A stretch of DNA of 64,000 nt from Desarmillaria ectypa (GCA_030407005.1 JAUDYN010000007.1:2170001-2234000); one strand, 5' to 3'. Positions 37,901-51,399 are shown, numbered from the stretch's first letter. The notes: generated by a model not told the origin, from the sequence alone. Made by a program: numbers and translations.

Positions 37901-39635
37901 GCAGATAGACCTTGCAGTCGAGGGTGGATTTTGCATTGAGGACCAGCTCAATAGCATGGTCCCAGGGTTTTCAGGGGGGTAGCTCATCAAAACTGTCCTT
38001 TGAGAACAGATCCCTAAAGCTCTGATACTGAGGAGATACTAGCTCCTCAAATGTTTTCTTTTGCTTTTCTGCATTAGTGGCCATGGCCAGTTCATTTGCA
38101 TGATGAATGGAGCATAAGAGAAGTTCTTGCATATTGACTGTGAGGATGGTGTCTCCCTCCTCAAGTTCTTCATCCCACTGGTCTTCTTCATCAGAGTCGG
38201 AGAGTGGGATAGGGTTTTTTATGCATTGACAATGTGCAAAAATCATCATTCCAGTTTTCCAATTGATAACCAGATTGTGTTGCTTAAGCCAGTCATGGCC
38301 TAAGTATATCATTTTGGAACCTAAGTTAGTTATTGCTAAGTCAATTCATTCAACATGTCCACCAATGGTCATTCAGAGTTCTACGAACTCAGTGACATTA
38401 TCTGCCTTGTTGTGGGTTCCATCTGTATTATACATGAGGATGGAGGTGATGGATTTTTGAGTGTCTAGTTCATGTTCTTGAATATAAGACCAATTGATAG
38501 AGCTGCCAGTGCAGCCACTATCAAGCAATGCTCTGGTAGTCAGGACTTTCTTCCCTGTGCAGGGAGCCAACTGTATGTCCACCAAAAAGTCTCTTCCTGG
38601 GCTTTTGGTTCCTTAGATATACTGAATGGGTTTGTGGAGTTCGTAGAGTTGCTCTTGAGCCTGACTCACTCCAGTCTGTAAGCTCATGGTGAGCTCATTG
38701 GTTATCTCTCTGAGTCATTTAGGGTGTATTCACATGGAGAGAGCTGCTTTGGCAATTGCCAAATTCTTGGCAGTACAGATAGTTCATAGAATCCAGTCAA
38801 CTTTGAAGGGTTTGTACCACATGTGATCAGGTTTTCTCATGACCAGTGGGATTTTGAAAATTGGTATCCCCTTGTTAGGCAGGGTTTTGAGTGTCAGGGT
38901 GTTGGCTTTGGACTGTTTTGTCTGCCATAACAGGAAGGCCATATCATCCTCTTCATTGGGTATTTTGATGATGGTGGTGTTTCTACTGAAGTGCCCCCTT
39001 TTTACCACCTGGGTGCTAGTGGCTTCCCCCACTTCTTCAGCCTGCACTTGCTCAGAAATGCACATAGAGTCAGGAGGATTCTGTGCCCATCTTAATGAGG
39101 CTGGGGTTCCCACACTATCCATCCTAGCAGAGTACTCAGAACTGGGACCAGTCACTAATATGGATGCCATCATCACTGTCAGTTCACCAATTGGTTTCTC
39201 CCAACCAGACTAGATAGCAGGTGGCCCATCAGCTGTCGCCTTCAGCCTTGGTAGGTGCTTGTTTTTCTCCAATAGCCCTGGTGAGACTGGGTTTGGACTT
39301 GGCTTCCTAAATGGAGGCACAGGGGTTTTCAGCTTTAGAGGCCCTAGGGTGTCCCATCTACTCACCCTAGTCTGCAGTTTTACCTGCATATCTGGTGAGT
39401 CTACTGAAGTAGACTTAGTGGACTTTGTGGCAGTGCCAGCACTGCCTGGCAAATCCTGCACCTCATTGGGGGCTTGAGATGAATTTCTATACATAATCAT
39501 ATCAGCATAATCTAAGAGTGTGATGTACCTGTTATTATTTGATTCTTTGGTGATTTTTGGCTTTGGGATGGATGACAGAGGTGTATTTTTATTCAGATAT
39601 AAATGTCTGTATTTGTAGTAATCAGTCTGACCCAT
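34926..39635 (-). pseudogene. Element B pol, disrupted
   Basis: Opens with ATG 39,635 (MGQTDYYKYRHLY), 62 nt after the gag stop, and ends at TAG 34,926-34,928. Protease ALLDSGCTGSSIN (DSG at 38,514-38,522); RT with YLDD at 37,462-37,473; RNase H, integrase (GLPESDSYNVLLVIVDQFSK near 36,200) and a C-terminal module follow. Decay signature: at the RT motif D-R-W-G-Y-N-N-V-R-I the arginines read Q and C here, both single CpG transitions of CGN codons. Confidence 0.9.
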
Positions 39636-39672
39636 GGAAGCCAAGAACTCACTGGTTGAGGCACTGGTTAAG

Positions 39673-39692
39673 CAAGGGGAATTGAACTCTTG
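39673..39692 (-). promoter_or_regulatory. T-arm-like hairpin after gag stop, element B
   Basis: Stem CAAGAG/CCCTTG with one A-C mismatch, loop TTCAATTC, 5 nt after the gag TAG at 39,700-39,698. Confidence 0.55.
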
Positions 39693-39697
39693 TCGAC

Positions 39698-42010
39698 CTA
39701 CTCTTTTGCCTTCTCAATTGTGGCCATAGGAGGCACCACTATGTTAGTGGGCCCTACTGATCTGATGTTCCTGTACTCTTTTCTCTTAGGGCATTCCTTT
39801 GCCATGTGACTCTTTTTATTGCATCTAAAGCATCAACCTTCCACTTTTCATCAGTCAACTTCCATTGGCTGTCCCGATCCTCTGTATGTTGTCCATCAGC
39901 CCATACCTGTATCCTGACTGAGACTGGTATTAGCTATCAGCTTTGGGGCTAGGGAACTTATCACCCCAGTGGCAGTTTTGCCATTGGGTTTATGTTGGGG
40001 GCAGGATTCCTTCTTCTGGCCCTCTCTTGGGATTCTGATGGTTTGATTGAATACCCACTTGCATTGATGCTTCTCATACATGTGCATGATCTGCTCTTTC
40101 CATTCTAGATAAGTGTGAGGAATGTTTACACCCATGTTAGAAATGAACATGGTGTAGGAAGAGGGAACACCCAGACAAACTGCCTGAACCATTGCACTAT
40201 GATCATGTTCATCAGCCTAGCATCCAGCCAACTTGGCCTCTTCTTCCAGCTTCTGAAAGTAATAGGAGGCCAGTTGGGTTCCCATGCACAGGTCAAACAT
40301 GTGCTTCTCATAGACTTTCTCAATGGCAGGGTCCCAGAATTGTTGAGAGAGCATTTCGATGAACTTCTCCCACAAGAGGTATCAGAAGTGGGCAGCAGTG
40401 CTATCCCAGGCATCATCAACCCAAAATTCAGGTCTCTTATAGACCCACCAGTCCTTGGCAGCCTCTTCAAAGTGGGAGGTCATGAATAGCACCAGGTGTG
40501 ATAGCACCTGGAAATAGTGTCAAAACACTTCAAAGTAGGTGATGCAATTGCCTACAAAGTATTCAATATCATCATGTTCCCCTTTATATAGCTTTGGGGG
40601 TTGGACAAGTATGGGCTTGATACCCAGATAGAGGGCACTGTCAGAGGCATTTCTAATGGGATTGGGGATTGGATCAGGAGATCCTTTTTCAGGGGGTGGT
40701 CACAGGATCAAATATTGATCTGGTTGAGGAGTGGGATATTCTTTTGGCAGTTCAGTCAGCCTTTCTTGATCTGGTTCCTTACCCTTCTCCTTTTGGAGAT
40801 ATTCTGTCATCTCATTCCTGATAGCTTCTTCCTTTGCTAGCTCCTCACACATGTTGGCAATATGCTGTTCTTTTTTGGCTAGTGTGGCCTTTGTCTATTG
40901 CTGCTGTTCTTTGGCAGCAGTAGATGTGGGTTCTGCAGGGGTGGAGGAACTCACTTCAGGTTCCTCTCCTGTGCCTGCAAATAGAGTACTATCACCCTGA
41001 TAAGAGTGATAGCTGGATTATTAAACTCATGTTGGTGGCAAGTCCAGAAGGGGTTGTGGTAATAGGGCAGGAATATTGGGCAGGTAGTATGGATATGATA
41101 TATTTTGGGACTGGAATGTTTCCAGCCCACTGTAGTAGTCTGTAAAACTACTAAAATCAGGTTCTGTGCCTCATCTACTCCCTTCAATTGGTCTCCCTCC
41201 TCACCAGGTCTTTGAAAGCATGTCCCAGTATGCGCCACTCCTCAGCTGTCCTTGCTCATAGACCTGGGGCCAGGTCTTCAGCTGTGGGTGGGTAAAGCTT
41301 ATGAAATTAGTTTGCCCATATGCAGGCATAAATGTTGGGTCCCAGATTGGGTCCCCATATGAGGTCACCCCTGTTAAGGGCCAACCACTTGTCTATTTCT
41401 GGATGGATTCTGGGCCAAGAGGTTCAGGCTTCCACATCAGCATGTCAAAGCTCCCAGGTGGCAGTCCTGAAGAGGCCAAATAGGCCTCTGTCCACATCAG
41501 ATAACTTGGGCCACTTATAGTCAGCTCCATCAATGTTGAACAGGCAGTCAGCAGTGTAGGGAGTGGTCAGGGCTTTGCTATCAGAGGAGTTGTCATTCTG
41601 GATCTCAATGAGAGGGAGGGAGAAGGAGGAATTTGTTTCTCCACTGGGCTAAGAGCCTTGCTCTTGAGTTTCAATGGCCCAGGGGTCATTGGGATGGGTG
41701 CAGGGATGAGGATCTTAAATCCTGGTATGGTGATTGTGTCCCAGTGTATGGGTGGAATGTGCAGGTGGAGTGTAGGAAGGGGGGGGGGACTCTCATTGCT
41801 AGATCATAGCCTGTATGTTCTATAGATGTTCTAGCATGGGGGAGAAGGGTCATTCCACCCTCTTGTTGATGCCAGTGGAGGACCCATTATGTATCAGGAA
41901 CTCCTCAGAGAAATTCACAAAGTGAGCCCAGAGGCAGGGGAGGTTTTTTTGGACTTCAATGTCCAAACTTGTGGCTGCCACTCAGGTGACTTTGGGTCAG
42001 AGAAGGTCAT
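39698..42010 (-). pseudogene. Element B gag, disrupted
   Basis: From MTFSDPKSPEWQPQ at 42,010 to TAG 39,698. Recognisable parts: LFGLFRTATWELDMLMWKPE, a coiled coil, the gag core around 40,126-40,560 and a zinc knuckle near 39,800-39,845. Interrupted by stops. Confidence 0.8.
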
Positions 42011-42062
42011 GTAGAGGGTCTCAGGGTGGGTAAGGTGTGAGTTGAGGTTGGGGGTTTCTTTG

Positions 42063-42194
42063 TCAGCATAGACATGCTTTAATTTCTTCCTCATAAGCTA
42101 GTACAAAGAGTGTGATGAATGTCATCAATAGTATTGCATCACTGATGGTGGTGCTAAGAGTTATTGTTTGTTGTTTTTCTCATTCTTTGGGCAT
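42063..42194 (-). pseudogene. Element B upstream transmembrane microORF
   Basis: MPKE, then a TGA, then EKQQTITLSTTISDAILL and a hydrophobic FITLFVLAYEEEIKACLC ending at TGA 42,065-42,063. Homologous to the microORF of A, C, E and F. Confidence 0.6.
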
Positions 42195-42241
42195 ATGTTC
42201 TGTGCTTTGTTATGTCGAGCAGAGATGAAGCAGTTTGAAAA

Positions 42242-42254
42242 ATCTTCCAACTAA
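42242..42254 (-). other. Self-complementary primer-binding site, element B
   Basis: Thirteen nt (TTAGTTGGAAGAT on the minus strand) abut the 5' LTR and are the perfect reverse complement of the transcript-sense LTR segment at 42,388-42,400. Confidence 0.75.
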
Positions 42255-42627
42255 TATTATGACTCAGTTATCATGTGATCTTGGGACTGTACACTGATTC
42301 CTGAGCTGTCTCATGTTTGGACAATCACCCTTGATAGGATAGTGGTTCTAGTCTTCAGAAGAGTGGATAATGGTATAGTGATTTAATTTAGTTGGAAGAT
42401 GCAGAACATATATGAAAACTACATTACTTATATACAGAAATATGATGCATGTGTATGTTTGTGCAATATCCATATGTTATGGTCAGATGGTCAAAAGAGG
42501 GTGACTTCGTGATGGAAAGAGAGTTCTGAATGTGATGGCATGAGTGAATCTGGTGGATGAGTGATGCCAGATGACAAAGGACAATAAGATTCTTGATTAG
42601 ATTAGGGAAAATGGAAAAATTGTAATA
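42255..42627 (-). repeat. Element B 5' LTR
   Basis: 373 bp; terminal TG has become TA (TATTATGACT) and the end reads TTGTAATA instead of TTATAACA, both G/C-to-A/T changes. Followed by duplication TTTTG. Confidence 0.9.
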
Positions 42628-43192
42628 TTTTGTTAACAGTTCCTGGTTTTTGATGAAGTGTGAAGTGATACTCCACAAGTTCTATAACTCATCATGCTTA
42701 TCAACAATTGAGTTTTTGTGGTTTTTAAAAATATTGTAGGTTTTGATGATCTATTCAGATCTCAAAGTCTACTGTGGCTCCCATAAGGTAATGTCTCCAT
42801 TTATCAAGGGCAAGCATGATTGCAAGTAATTTCTTATCATATATCTCATAGTTTCACTCAGTGATGGTTAAGGCTTTTGATAAAAATGCCACTGGTCTCT
42901 ATTTTCCATCATGTTCTTGGCTTAAAACAGCACCAATCATCGCCTCACTAGAATCCACTTCTATGCAGAATTGTCCTTTCTCTGTTAGTATAGCTAGGAC
43001 TACATCTGTTGCCAATTGTGCCTTAAGTTGCTGAAATGCAACTTGCTGTGCCATCCCCCATATCTATGGCTCCTTTCCTGTGAGTCATGTTATCAGTCTT
43101 ACCATATTGCTATATTCTTTGATAAAGCATTTATAGAAGTTGGTGAATCCTAAAAATGACTGGCCATTCCATGATTTCAGCAATCTTGACTG
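42628..43192 (-). pseudogene. Element D pol fragment: RNase H and RT C-terminal part
   Basis: Continues pol of D beyond element B. RNase H residues are readable around 42,780-42,980 in broken frames; the RT thumb part ends at GACTG (43,188-43,192), the left duplication of the solo LTR. Confidence 0.75.
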
Positions 43193-43585
43193 TATTATGA
43201 TTTTTCTGTTTTTCATTATCTTATCTGAGATCTTATCACTATTCTCATTCAACATTGCTCATCCATTGATAACATTATCAATTTTCTCATGCTGTTGCCA
43301 TATTCCCAACCATCTGACCATGATCATCTTACAAACACATGGTCTTATGAGTTTCATACATGACATACACATAGACTACTCTATTATTAGTTCTCCAGTT
43401 TTAGTATATAAGTAGTGTACTTTTCATGTATATTCTCCATCTTCCAACTAAACTTAATATCATATACTATTCTTCACCCATCTAAAGACCTATACTGCTC
43501 TTCTATTCAGAGTGATTGTCCAAATGCAAGACAGCCCAGGAGTTAGTGTCTGGTCCCAAGATCATGTGAGAACTGGGTCCTAACA
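43193..43585 (+). repeat. Solo LTR, plus orientation
   Basis: 393 bp from TATTATGATT (TG changed to TA) to GGTCCTAACA, flanked by GACTG on both sides (43,188-43,192 and 43,586-43,590). It contains TATATAAG and, about 33 nt on, CATCTTCCAACTAAA, so it belongs to the same class as the A/B LTRs. The internal part was lost by LTR-LTR recombination. Confidence 0.88.
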
Positions 43586-43702
43586 GACTGGGTCCATGCA
43601 GATAGATCCTTCACTGATGATGACTCCTAAGTACTCTGTTTCAAGCACTTCAAACTTGCATTTCTCTGCTTTCAAAAACAATTTATGTTTTCTGAGAAGT
43701 TT
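43586..43702 (-). pseudogene. Element D pol fragment: RT, short piece
   Basis: 117 bp of RT between the solo LTR and element C; it ends at AGTTT (43,698-43,702), the left duplication of element C, and reads on at 51,842. Confidence 0.75.
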
Positions 43703-44135
43703 TGTTAGACTCATAGTCCATGTGATCTGCAGACATGCATAATCCAAAGGGCTGTCTCATATTCAGACAGTCATTCTAAGGTTATGGCTATGGTCTTCCA
43801 ATCTTAGTGTGAAGGATGTGTGATATGAAGAAACTTTAGTTGAAAGATAGAGAGTGTACAGCATAAACTACCCAGCTTATATACTAGAAAGAATCTAAAT
43901 ATATGTCTATAACTATAAGGTGTTTATATGAGATACAAAGAAAATGGCATGCTTATTATGTGAGTATGGCAAGATTATTGTGCAGCATTACAACAGGTAG
44001 CCATGAGTATTGGAGGCCTGATTGATAGATAAGAGATCTGATAAGAGAGCTGATAAGATGGCTGAGTGAATAAGATAGAGGATCAGATAAGATAAGATAG
44101 GATGAGATAAAATGAAAAATGGCAAAATCATAACA
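43703..44135 (-). repeat. Element C 3' LTR
   Basis: TGTTAGACTC to ATCATAACA. Contains TTAGTTGAAAGAT at 43,836-43,848, a perfect match to the primer site. Near its 3' border are repeated GATAAGATAA units (44,070-44,110). Confidence 0.92.
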
Positions 44136-44167
44136 TTACCCTCTTGTTAAAGCAGTCATCCCAACTG

Positions 44168-47100
44168 CTAAGATTCATCTTTGGGGGTGTCATATTATAC
44201 CAATGCTTGCATGTTCCAGTAAGCATCTAGTAACAATTTCTATTGGTTTTCATCTGGATCCTTTATCTATTGTTTGACTCCATCTTTTCATAGCATAAGA
44301 TAGGCTACATTTTCTCCTTCCAAATTCTCATGGTTAAGAATTGTGGTTACTATCTTATTTGATGTTATAATTTTGACAATATTTATAACTCATCCTTGCT
44401 GTATGTTTTTCTTGTATTTAGTGATTGCCTCTTGCACATTTGTCATTTCAGTCTCTCTGGCCCAGGAATTATGCTCCTGAGTCCAGCCCTTCCATTTGAC
44501 TAGATAGTCCATTACTGTCTTAGACTGTTGTCCCTTCTTGGCTTGTACATAGCATATCTAGGAGTTGAGTATCTCTTCAACTTCATATTCTTCCTATCCA
44601 TCCACTAGGTCTGGAGGTGGTGGTGGTGGTAACTGTTGATTAGGGAAGGCAGGCACATGATAGGGCATTAATAATTTCTCATTAAAGTGGGGTGAATTTT
44701 CCAGTGTGGTGATAGTTTCAATTTATATACTGCTGCATTGGCTTTTTTGAGAATTTTGAACAGCCCAGTTTATTTGTCATCAAGCTTCTTTTTTGGTTTT
44801 GGTAGGTGCAGGTTACTGGTGTCCAACCAGACTTTATCACCAATATAGTAATCTTGTGCTGTTCATTTTTTTTATTATACTGTCTCTTTATTTGACTTGC
44901 TGCCTTTTCTAATGCATTATATACCTCCTTGTAGACTTGTGCCATAGTTTTGGTAAATTTTATGGCTGTTGGGTTGGCAAATGGGGTGTCTCATATTGTG
45001 CCTAGCATAAGTTGGGGGTTTCTTCCATAGAGGGCCATAAATGGGCTTTTTCTCATGGCCGAGTGAATATGATTGTTATAGACTAATTCTGCCATTGGTA
45101 GCCAATCAGCCTAATCATCTTGTCAGGGGTTGATGAAAATCTGGAGATACTTTTTGATCTCCTGATTTACCTATTCTATTTGTCTGTCTGTCTGTGGATG
45201 GTAAATGGTGGAAGCATTGGCAGTGATGTTTAACATCTGGTAGAGGTCTTTCATAAAGGTTGATACAAATTGAGGCCCACATTCTGAGATGACCACTTGA
45301 GGTATTTTATATTTGGAGTAGACATAGTCACAAAGAATTCATGCCCATCCTTCCACTGAAAGTTTCTCATGACAGGTGACCACTATAATAGTCTTGGAAA
45401 ATCTGTCCACTATAACTAATAGTGTATTATAGCCATTGGACTCTGGGAGTCCAGTGACCATGTCAACAGAAATATGGGTCTATAGGGTGTTGGAAACAAT
45501 GTTTGGGTGTAGGGGCATGGCCTTGGCCTGTGTACTACTCTTGGTGCATTGGCACATTTCACATCCTTTGATGTACTGTTCTACATCTTTTTTCAGTTTT
45601 AGCCACCAATACTCATGAAGAATGAGTTCAGTGGTTTTTGCAATCTCTGGATGTTCTGCAGTGATATGGTCATGGTGGTGGGTGATGATTTCACCCTGTA
45701 GTACTTCATCTTTGGGAAGATAGATATGCCCATCATAGTAAAGGATTCTCTGATCCTGGGTGATTTCTTGTTCATAGTCTAGAAGTTGGAAATCTCATGA
45801 TCCCACTGATCCTTCTGTCATGTCACATCTCAGATTTTCTCTTGTTCCTCAGGGATGGAGAGTAGAATTAATGCCTGAAAGTGTTCTGGGAGAAAGACTA
45901 TCATGTTATGATTGTCTTCCTTCCCTTGATCATGATCATCTTATCGACTAAGTAGGTCAGCCTTCTTGTTGATCATGCCAGATTTATATTGTAGGACAAA
46001 ATAATACTTAGCAAGTTCTGTTACCCACCAGGCTTATCATTGATTTAGCTTTTGCAGTTTTTGGAAGTATTGGAGATTTTAGTGATCTGTCCAGATCTTA
46101 ATTTCTTCTTTTGTACCCATCAGGTTATACCACTATTCTTTGAGGGCAAGCATGATTGCCAACAACTTCTTGTTGTATATCTTGTAATTTTGTTCAGTGA
46201 CTGTTAAGGTCTTGAATATGAAGGCAATGGGCCTCCATTTGTCATTTTGGTTCTGGCTGAGTACTGCACCTATAGCTCCATTGCTAGTGTCAGCTTTAAT
46301 CCAGAATTTCCCATCATCTGATAGAATAGTCAGGACTATGTTTGTCATTATCTATAGTTTAAGTTGTTGAAAGGCTTGGTCTTATTCCTCCCCCCACTTC
46401 CATTTGGCATTCTCAGTTAATTGCATTAGGGGTCAAATGATTTTGGAATAATCCTGTATAAACTTTTGGTGAAAGTTTGTGAACTCTAGAAAGGATTGTA
46501 ACTCCTTTTTCTTTGTCAGGACTAGCCATTCAGCTATTCCTGCAATCTTCACAGGGTTTATTCATATGGTATCTTCACTGATGATAAAGCCAAGATATTC
46601 TGTTTCCAGTATTTCAAACTTGTATTTTTCCACTTTGAGGAAAAGTTTATTTTCCCACAACCATTGAAGTACTTGTCAAACAATTTGGTGATACTCCTCT
46701 GAGGTTTTGGTGAAGATGAGAATGTCATCTAGATAAATTGTGACTTTTTCTCCTGCGATGAGATCTTTAAAAATATTATTCATCATGCATTGGAATGTGG
46801 TAGGGGAGTTGGTTAATCCAAAAAGCATAACCATGGGCTCAAACAGCCCTCAGTTAGTGCAAAATGTCACCTTTTCTTCATCACCATCTCAAATTCAGAT
46901 GTTATTATACCTCCAATAGACATCTAGTTTGGAAGAACATTTTGCACCATATAGTTTGTCAATCAACTCTGCAATTAAGGGGAGTGGGTATCAGTTTATA
47001 ATAGTCCTGAACAGGATAGAGGGATCCATCCTTCTTTTTTACAAAGAAGAAAGAGAAAGGAAAAGAGGATTTTGATGGATGAATGCATCCAGAGCTTAGG

Positions 47101-48830
47101 TTTTCATCCAGGAACTTGTTGAGTTGTTCTTGTTCAATTTGATTCAAAGGATAGACTTTACAGTCTAAGGTGGATTTAATGTTGGGTATCAATTTGATGG
47201 CATGGTCCCATGGCTTTCACTCAGGTAGTTTGTCAAAGCTTTCCTTTGAGAACAAGTCTCAAAAGCTTTAATACTGAGAGAATACTAGCTTCTCAAAGGT
47301 TTTCTTAGGTTTCTCAGTGTGAGCAGCTGCCACTAGGTCATTGGCATGGTGTATAGACTGAATCACCATTTCCTCCTATATATTGATGGTGAGGATAGTT
47401 TTGCCATCCTCTAGTTCTTTGTCCCATTTGTCTTCATCATCTGCATCAGGAAGAGGAATGGGATTTTTTATGCATTGATAGTATCTAAAGATTATTTTTC
47501 CAGTTTCCCAGTTGATGGTTGGGTTGTGGCACTTTAGCCAGTCATGGCCTAAATAGATTGCCTTGGACCCTAAGTCAGTGACTGTGAGGTCAATTCATTC
47601 CGTATGCCCACCTATTGTCATTCTGAATTCAGTAATATTACTGGCTTTATTATAGGTTCCATCTGCATTATATACAAGGATTGGGGCAGTGGCTTGTCAG
47701 GTGTCTAGGCCATAGTCATAGATGTAGGCATGGTTAATTGAACTGCCAGTATAGCCACTATTGAGTAGGGATCTGATAGTGAGGATCTTCTTCCCCATAC
47801 ATGAGGTGATCTGTACATTGACCATGAAGTCTCTTTCAGAACTCTTGATGCCACAGATATATTGGATAGGTTTCCATAATTTGTAGAGATGCTTGTGGAC
47901 ATTATCTCCTTCATACTGTAAGCTTTTTATGAGCTCATCAGTGATTTCTCCAAGTTGTTTGGGATGAACTCAGATAGGGAGGACAGCTTTGGCAATAGTC
48001 ATGATCTTGGCTGTTCAGATAGTGCATAGAATCCAATCTACTCTGAATGGTTTGTACCAGTGCTGGTTAGGAACCTTCTTGTTAGGTTGTGCTTCAGGTT
48101 TAGGGGTCAGGAATTTTTTTTCTTGTTGCATCTTCTAGAGGAGGAAAGCTATGTCATCTTCTTCATCAGATATCTTAATGATAGTAACCTTCTGCCTCCT
48201 TTTTACCATCTGAGCACTAGAAGATTCTACCTGTTCTTTGGCTTTCTTGTCATCTGATGGAGTGTTAGTGCCTGATGGAGGAATAGAGAAATTTGGGTCA
48301 TATTCCTTGCAGGTGCTATTCTCCATATCAAAGGGTTGATCAAGGACAGTGGGGTTGTCTCAGGTTGTTGGTGCCAACAGTTCAGGCTTCCCCTTTTCCT
48401 GCAGGTCATATGACTCACTCCTCCTGGGGTTGCCAACTCAGAAAATGGCCACTCTTGAGATATCATCAAGAGATCTCATTATTGTTTGGCCTTGGTAGGT
48501 GCTTGAAGTATCCTCCACTGACCCTGGCAAAGCATAACTTGACCCCTCTAGGGTGCTGAGATGTTTGGCTTCAGAAGCCCAAAGGCATCTCATCAACTTG
48601 TCTCATTCCTGGGCATAGCCCATATTACAATGCCAGCACCACCTGGCAAATCCTGCACTTCATTGGAGGCTCAGGATTTGGTATAGATCATTGTGTTATC
48701 ACATGTCATTAACTTGTGATATCAGTTTTTTGATTCTTTCAGTGGGTCTGTGATAAAAGCAGAAAAAACAGAGTCATATTAGAGATTGCATACAGGTATA
48801 GATTATTCTACAAATAAATAAGACCATCCA
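44168..48830 (-). pseudogene. Element C pol, disrupted
   Basis: Ends TPKDES at TAG 44,168-44,170; the 5' border is approximate because the start codon context has decayed. RT box YLDD intact at 46,724-46,735; RNase H (SNGAIGAVLSQNQNDKWRP, 46,133-46,348); integrase 45,000-45,560; a GPY/F-like region near 44,760. Interrupted by many stops. Confidence 0.88.
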
Positions 48831-48869
48831 GCAGAAGTCAGAGACACACCAATTGAGTTCTTGGTCATG

Positions 48870-48889
48870 CAAGAGGAATCAAGCTCTTG
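48870..48889 (-). promoter_or_regulatory. T-arm-like hairpin after gag stop, element C
   Basis: Perfect 6-bp stem CAAGAG/CTCTTG with loop CTTGATTC, 5 nt after the gag TAG at 48,897-48,895. Confidence 0.6.
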
Positions 48890-48894
48890 GCAAC

Positions 48895-51160
48895 CTATGC
48901 TTTTACCTCCTTGATCTTGGCATCACTCTTTTCTTCTTCCTTGGTGACTGCCACCAATTGAATGTCTCTGTACTCCTTCTTTTTTGGATAATCCTTTGTC
49001 ATATGCCTCTTCTCATTGCAGTGGAAGCATTGTCCTTCCATCTTTCATCAATCAACTTCCATAGATTGATCTGATCCTCTGTATGTTGTCCATCAACCTG
49101 TAGATGTGTTCTATCCAGAACCCATGCTGGTTGCTGATTTTAAGGCCATCAAACTTATCACCTCAGCAGATTGCTTGCCACTAGAGTGTAGTTAGGGTCG
49201 CAACCCATTCTTCTTGACATTGTCATGAGAGATGCTAGAGGTCTGATCAAAGACCTACTTTCACTGATATTCCTCATACATTTGGAGGATTCTCTCTTTC
49301 CACTCTGGGTAAGTTCAGGGAATATTGATGCTCATATTAGAAATGAATGTGGTATATGAAGAGGGAACTCCAATTCACATGGCTTTCACCATTGTGCCAC
49401 ACTCACTCTTGTCAGTTTATCATCTGGCTAGTTTAGCCTCTTTTTTCAGTTTCTGGAAGTAGTGGCTGGCCAGTTGAGTTCCTATTTAGAGATCAAACAT
49501 TTTCTTCTCATGTATCTCCTCAATCACAGGATCCTGGAATTGTTACATAACTAGCTCAACAAATTCTTTCCAACTCAGGTACTAGAAATGAGTGGCGACT
49601 CTAGTGAGGTCATTCATTATTCAGTATTCAGATCGCTTGTAAACCCACCAATCTTTAGCAGGGCCTTTGAAATAGAATGTTATAAATAAGATGAGATGAG
49701 ATAGTAATTGAAAGTAATGTTGGAAGACTTCAAAGTAGATGATACAATTGCCTATAAACTATTCAATATCATCATAGTCACCTTTGAATGATTTTAGTGG
49801 CTGAATGAGAATGGGCTTGATACCCAAGTAGGAGGCCTCATTAGATGCATTCCCAACAGAGTTTGGGTATGGGTCCAGAGGAGCTTGTCCTGAGGGTGGT
49901 CATGGAATTGAATACCAATCTGGTTGGGGAACAGGTTTTTTCAGGGGTTCCCATAGTTGGCCTCATTCTGACTGTTTTCCTTTGTTTGGGAGCTGCCAGA
50001 ATGCAGTGTGTAAATCTCAGGCCCCCTCTGCTTCTTCTAGTTCTTGATGAAGCTTTATTATCCACTGTTCCTTTTCAGCCAATTGGTCCTTGGCTAATTG
50101 CATTTGTTCTTCAATCATTGGTTGTGTGGGTTCTGCAGAACCTGAACTCAGTCCAGAATCTTCTCTCACACCTGCAAATAGAAGGCTTCCTTTCTGATAG
50201 GGATAAAAGTCTGATCAGTGAAGTTGACTTGCCAGTGGGGAGTTGGGAAGGAATCAGGATTGGTGGATTGGCATGTTGGAGGGGTAGTTCAGGTAAGGCA
50301 TGTATTGGGGCTGGAATGTTTCCAGTCTGGCATAAAATCCAGTATTGTAGGTAAAATTATCAAAATTAGGCCTCCCTCCCATTGAGGTCTGGCCTGTCAC
50401 TCTCCCTTTGGGCTAGTATCCAAAGGGCATATTCCAACTCCTACTGCTCATCTGCAATTCTTGCTCATAACCTAGATATTCTAGCCCTTGCAGATAGGGG
50501 GTATAGTTTTCAGTTCTAGTTTGCATAAATTTGGGCATGTATGATGGCACTGGCCCTGGGCCCTCTAATTGGTTCCTCTCAGTTGAGGGTGAGGTATTCA
50601 TCCATGTCAGGACAAATCCTGAGCCATGCTATTCTGGTCTTGATATCCCTTCTTTGAAGCTCCCATACTTTGCTTCAGAAGAGACTAAGGAGGGCTCATT
50701 CAGTATTTGAGAGATCTGGCCACTTGAAGTCAGGCCCCTCAGCATTGAGGGGAGTGGCTGGAGGTGGGGGGTCACTGGAAATATCAATAAGGGGAAGGGA
50801 GAATGTGGAGTCACTTCTCTCTCCAGTATTGGGCCAAGATTCTCACTTCTGAGTGGTGGTCCAGAGACTGTATGAGTAGTTGGGATGGAGTAAACCCATC
50901 CCAGAGTCATTTGTGTGTTGTATCCATGCACAAGCTAGGCAGACAGAGGTGTACAGAGGGGAGGAGTTGCTGGGGGTTCAGAATCTAGCCTGTAGATCCC
51001 ATGCATATTCCTCTGTAGTGGAGGGTCATTCCAGCCTGTGCTGGGTGTGTTGATCAGTCTCTCAGCATATGGGGAACTCATTGGAAGATTGTGGGATGAA
51101 TATGATATGGTGGTGGGGGAGGCCTTCCTCCTGAGAGGATGCCAAATCTGTGAGATTCAT
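48895..51160 (-). pseudogene. Element C gag, disrupted
   Basis: Ends at TAG 48,895; start is taken at ATG 51,160 by position and is uncertain. Proline-rich N-terminal part, coiled coil near 50,050, gag core about 49,500-49,830 and a zinc-knuckle remnant near 49,000 are recognisable. Broken by stops and frameshifts. Confidence 0.75.
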
Positions 51161-51235
51161 CCTGGCAGAGATTGGTCTCTGAGAGAGGACATAGTAAAAT
51201 AAAAAAGATGGGGGTCTTTGTGGTCACAAGATCTG

Positions 51236-51370
51236 TCATCTGTGTAGATAATTGTAAATTTGTTCTCCCCACATTAAGAATATGAGCATAGTGAAGAATA
51301 CAAGTAGAAAAGCATCACTGATGGTGGTGCTTAGGGCAATTGTTCATTTTTGTCAAGATTCATTTATCAT
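51236..51370 (-). pseudogene. Element C upstream transmembrane microORF
   Basis: Frame MINES, TGA, QK, TGA, then TIALSTTISDAFLLVFFTM and LIFLMWGEQIYNYLHR ending TGA. The second TGA lies just before TI.LST, as in element A. Confidence 0.55.
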
Positions 51371-51399
51371 GCAATTTGTCTCTTCACAGCTGGCAGTGA

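Larger units (their letters stand above)
34521..42627 (-). mobile_element. Element B: complete but decayed Ty3/gypsy chromovirus (8,107 bp)
   Basis: LTRs of 373 bp at both ends, flanked by the 5-bp duplication TTTTG (34,516-34,520 and 42,628-42,632). It sits in pol of element D. Internal order on the minus strand: primer site, microORF, gag, hairpin, pol. The RT box is still YLDD and the protease DSG intact, but stops and frameshifts remain. Confidence 0.92.

Noticed and set aside
44070..44110. GATAAGATAA units as a CRISPR array or centromeric satellite
   Set aside because: They are short, irregular, confined to the LTR of element C and repeated in its partner LTR.
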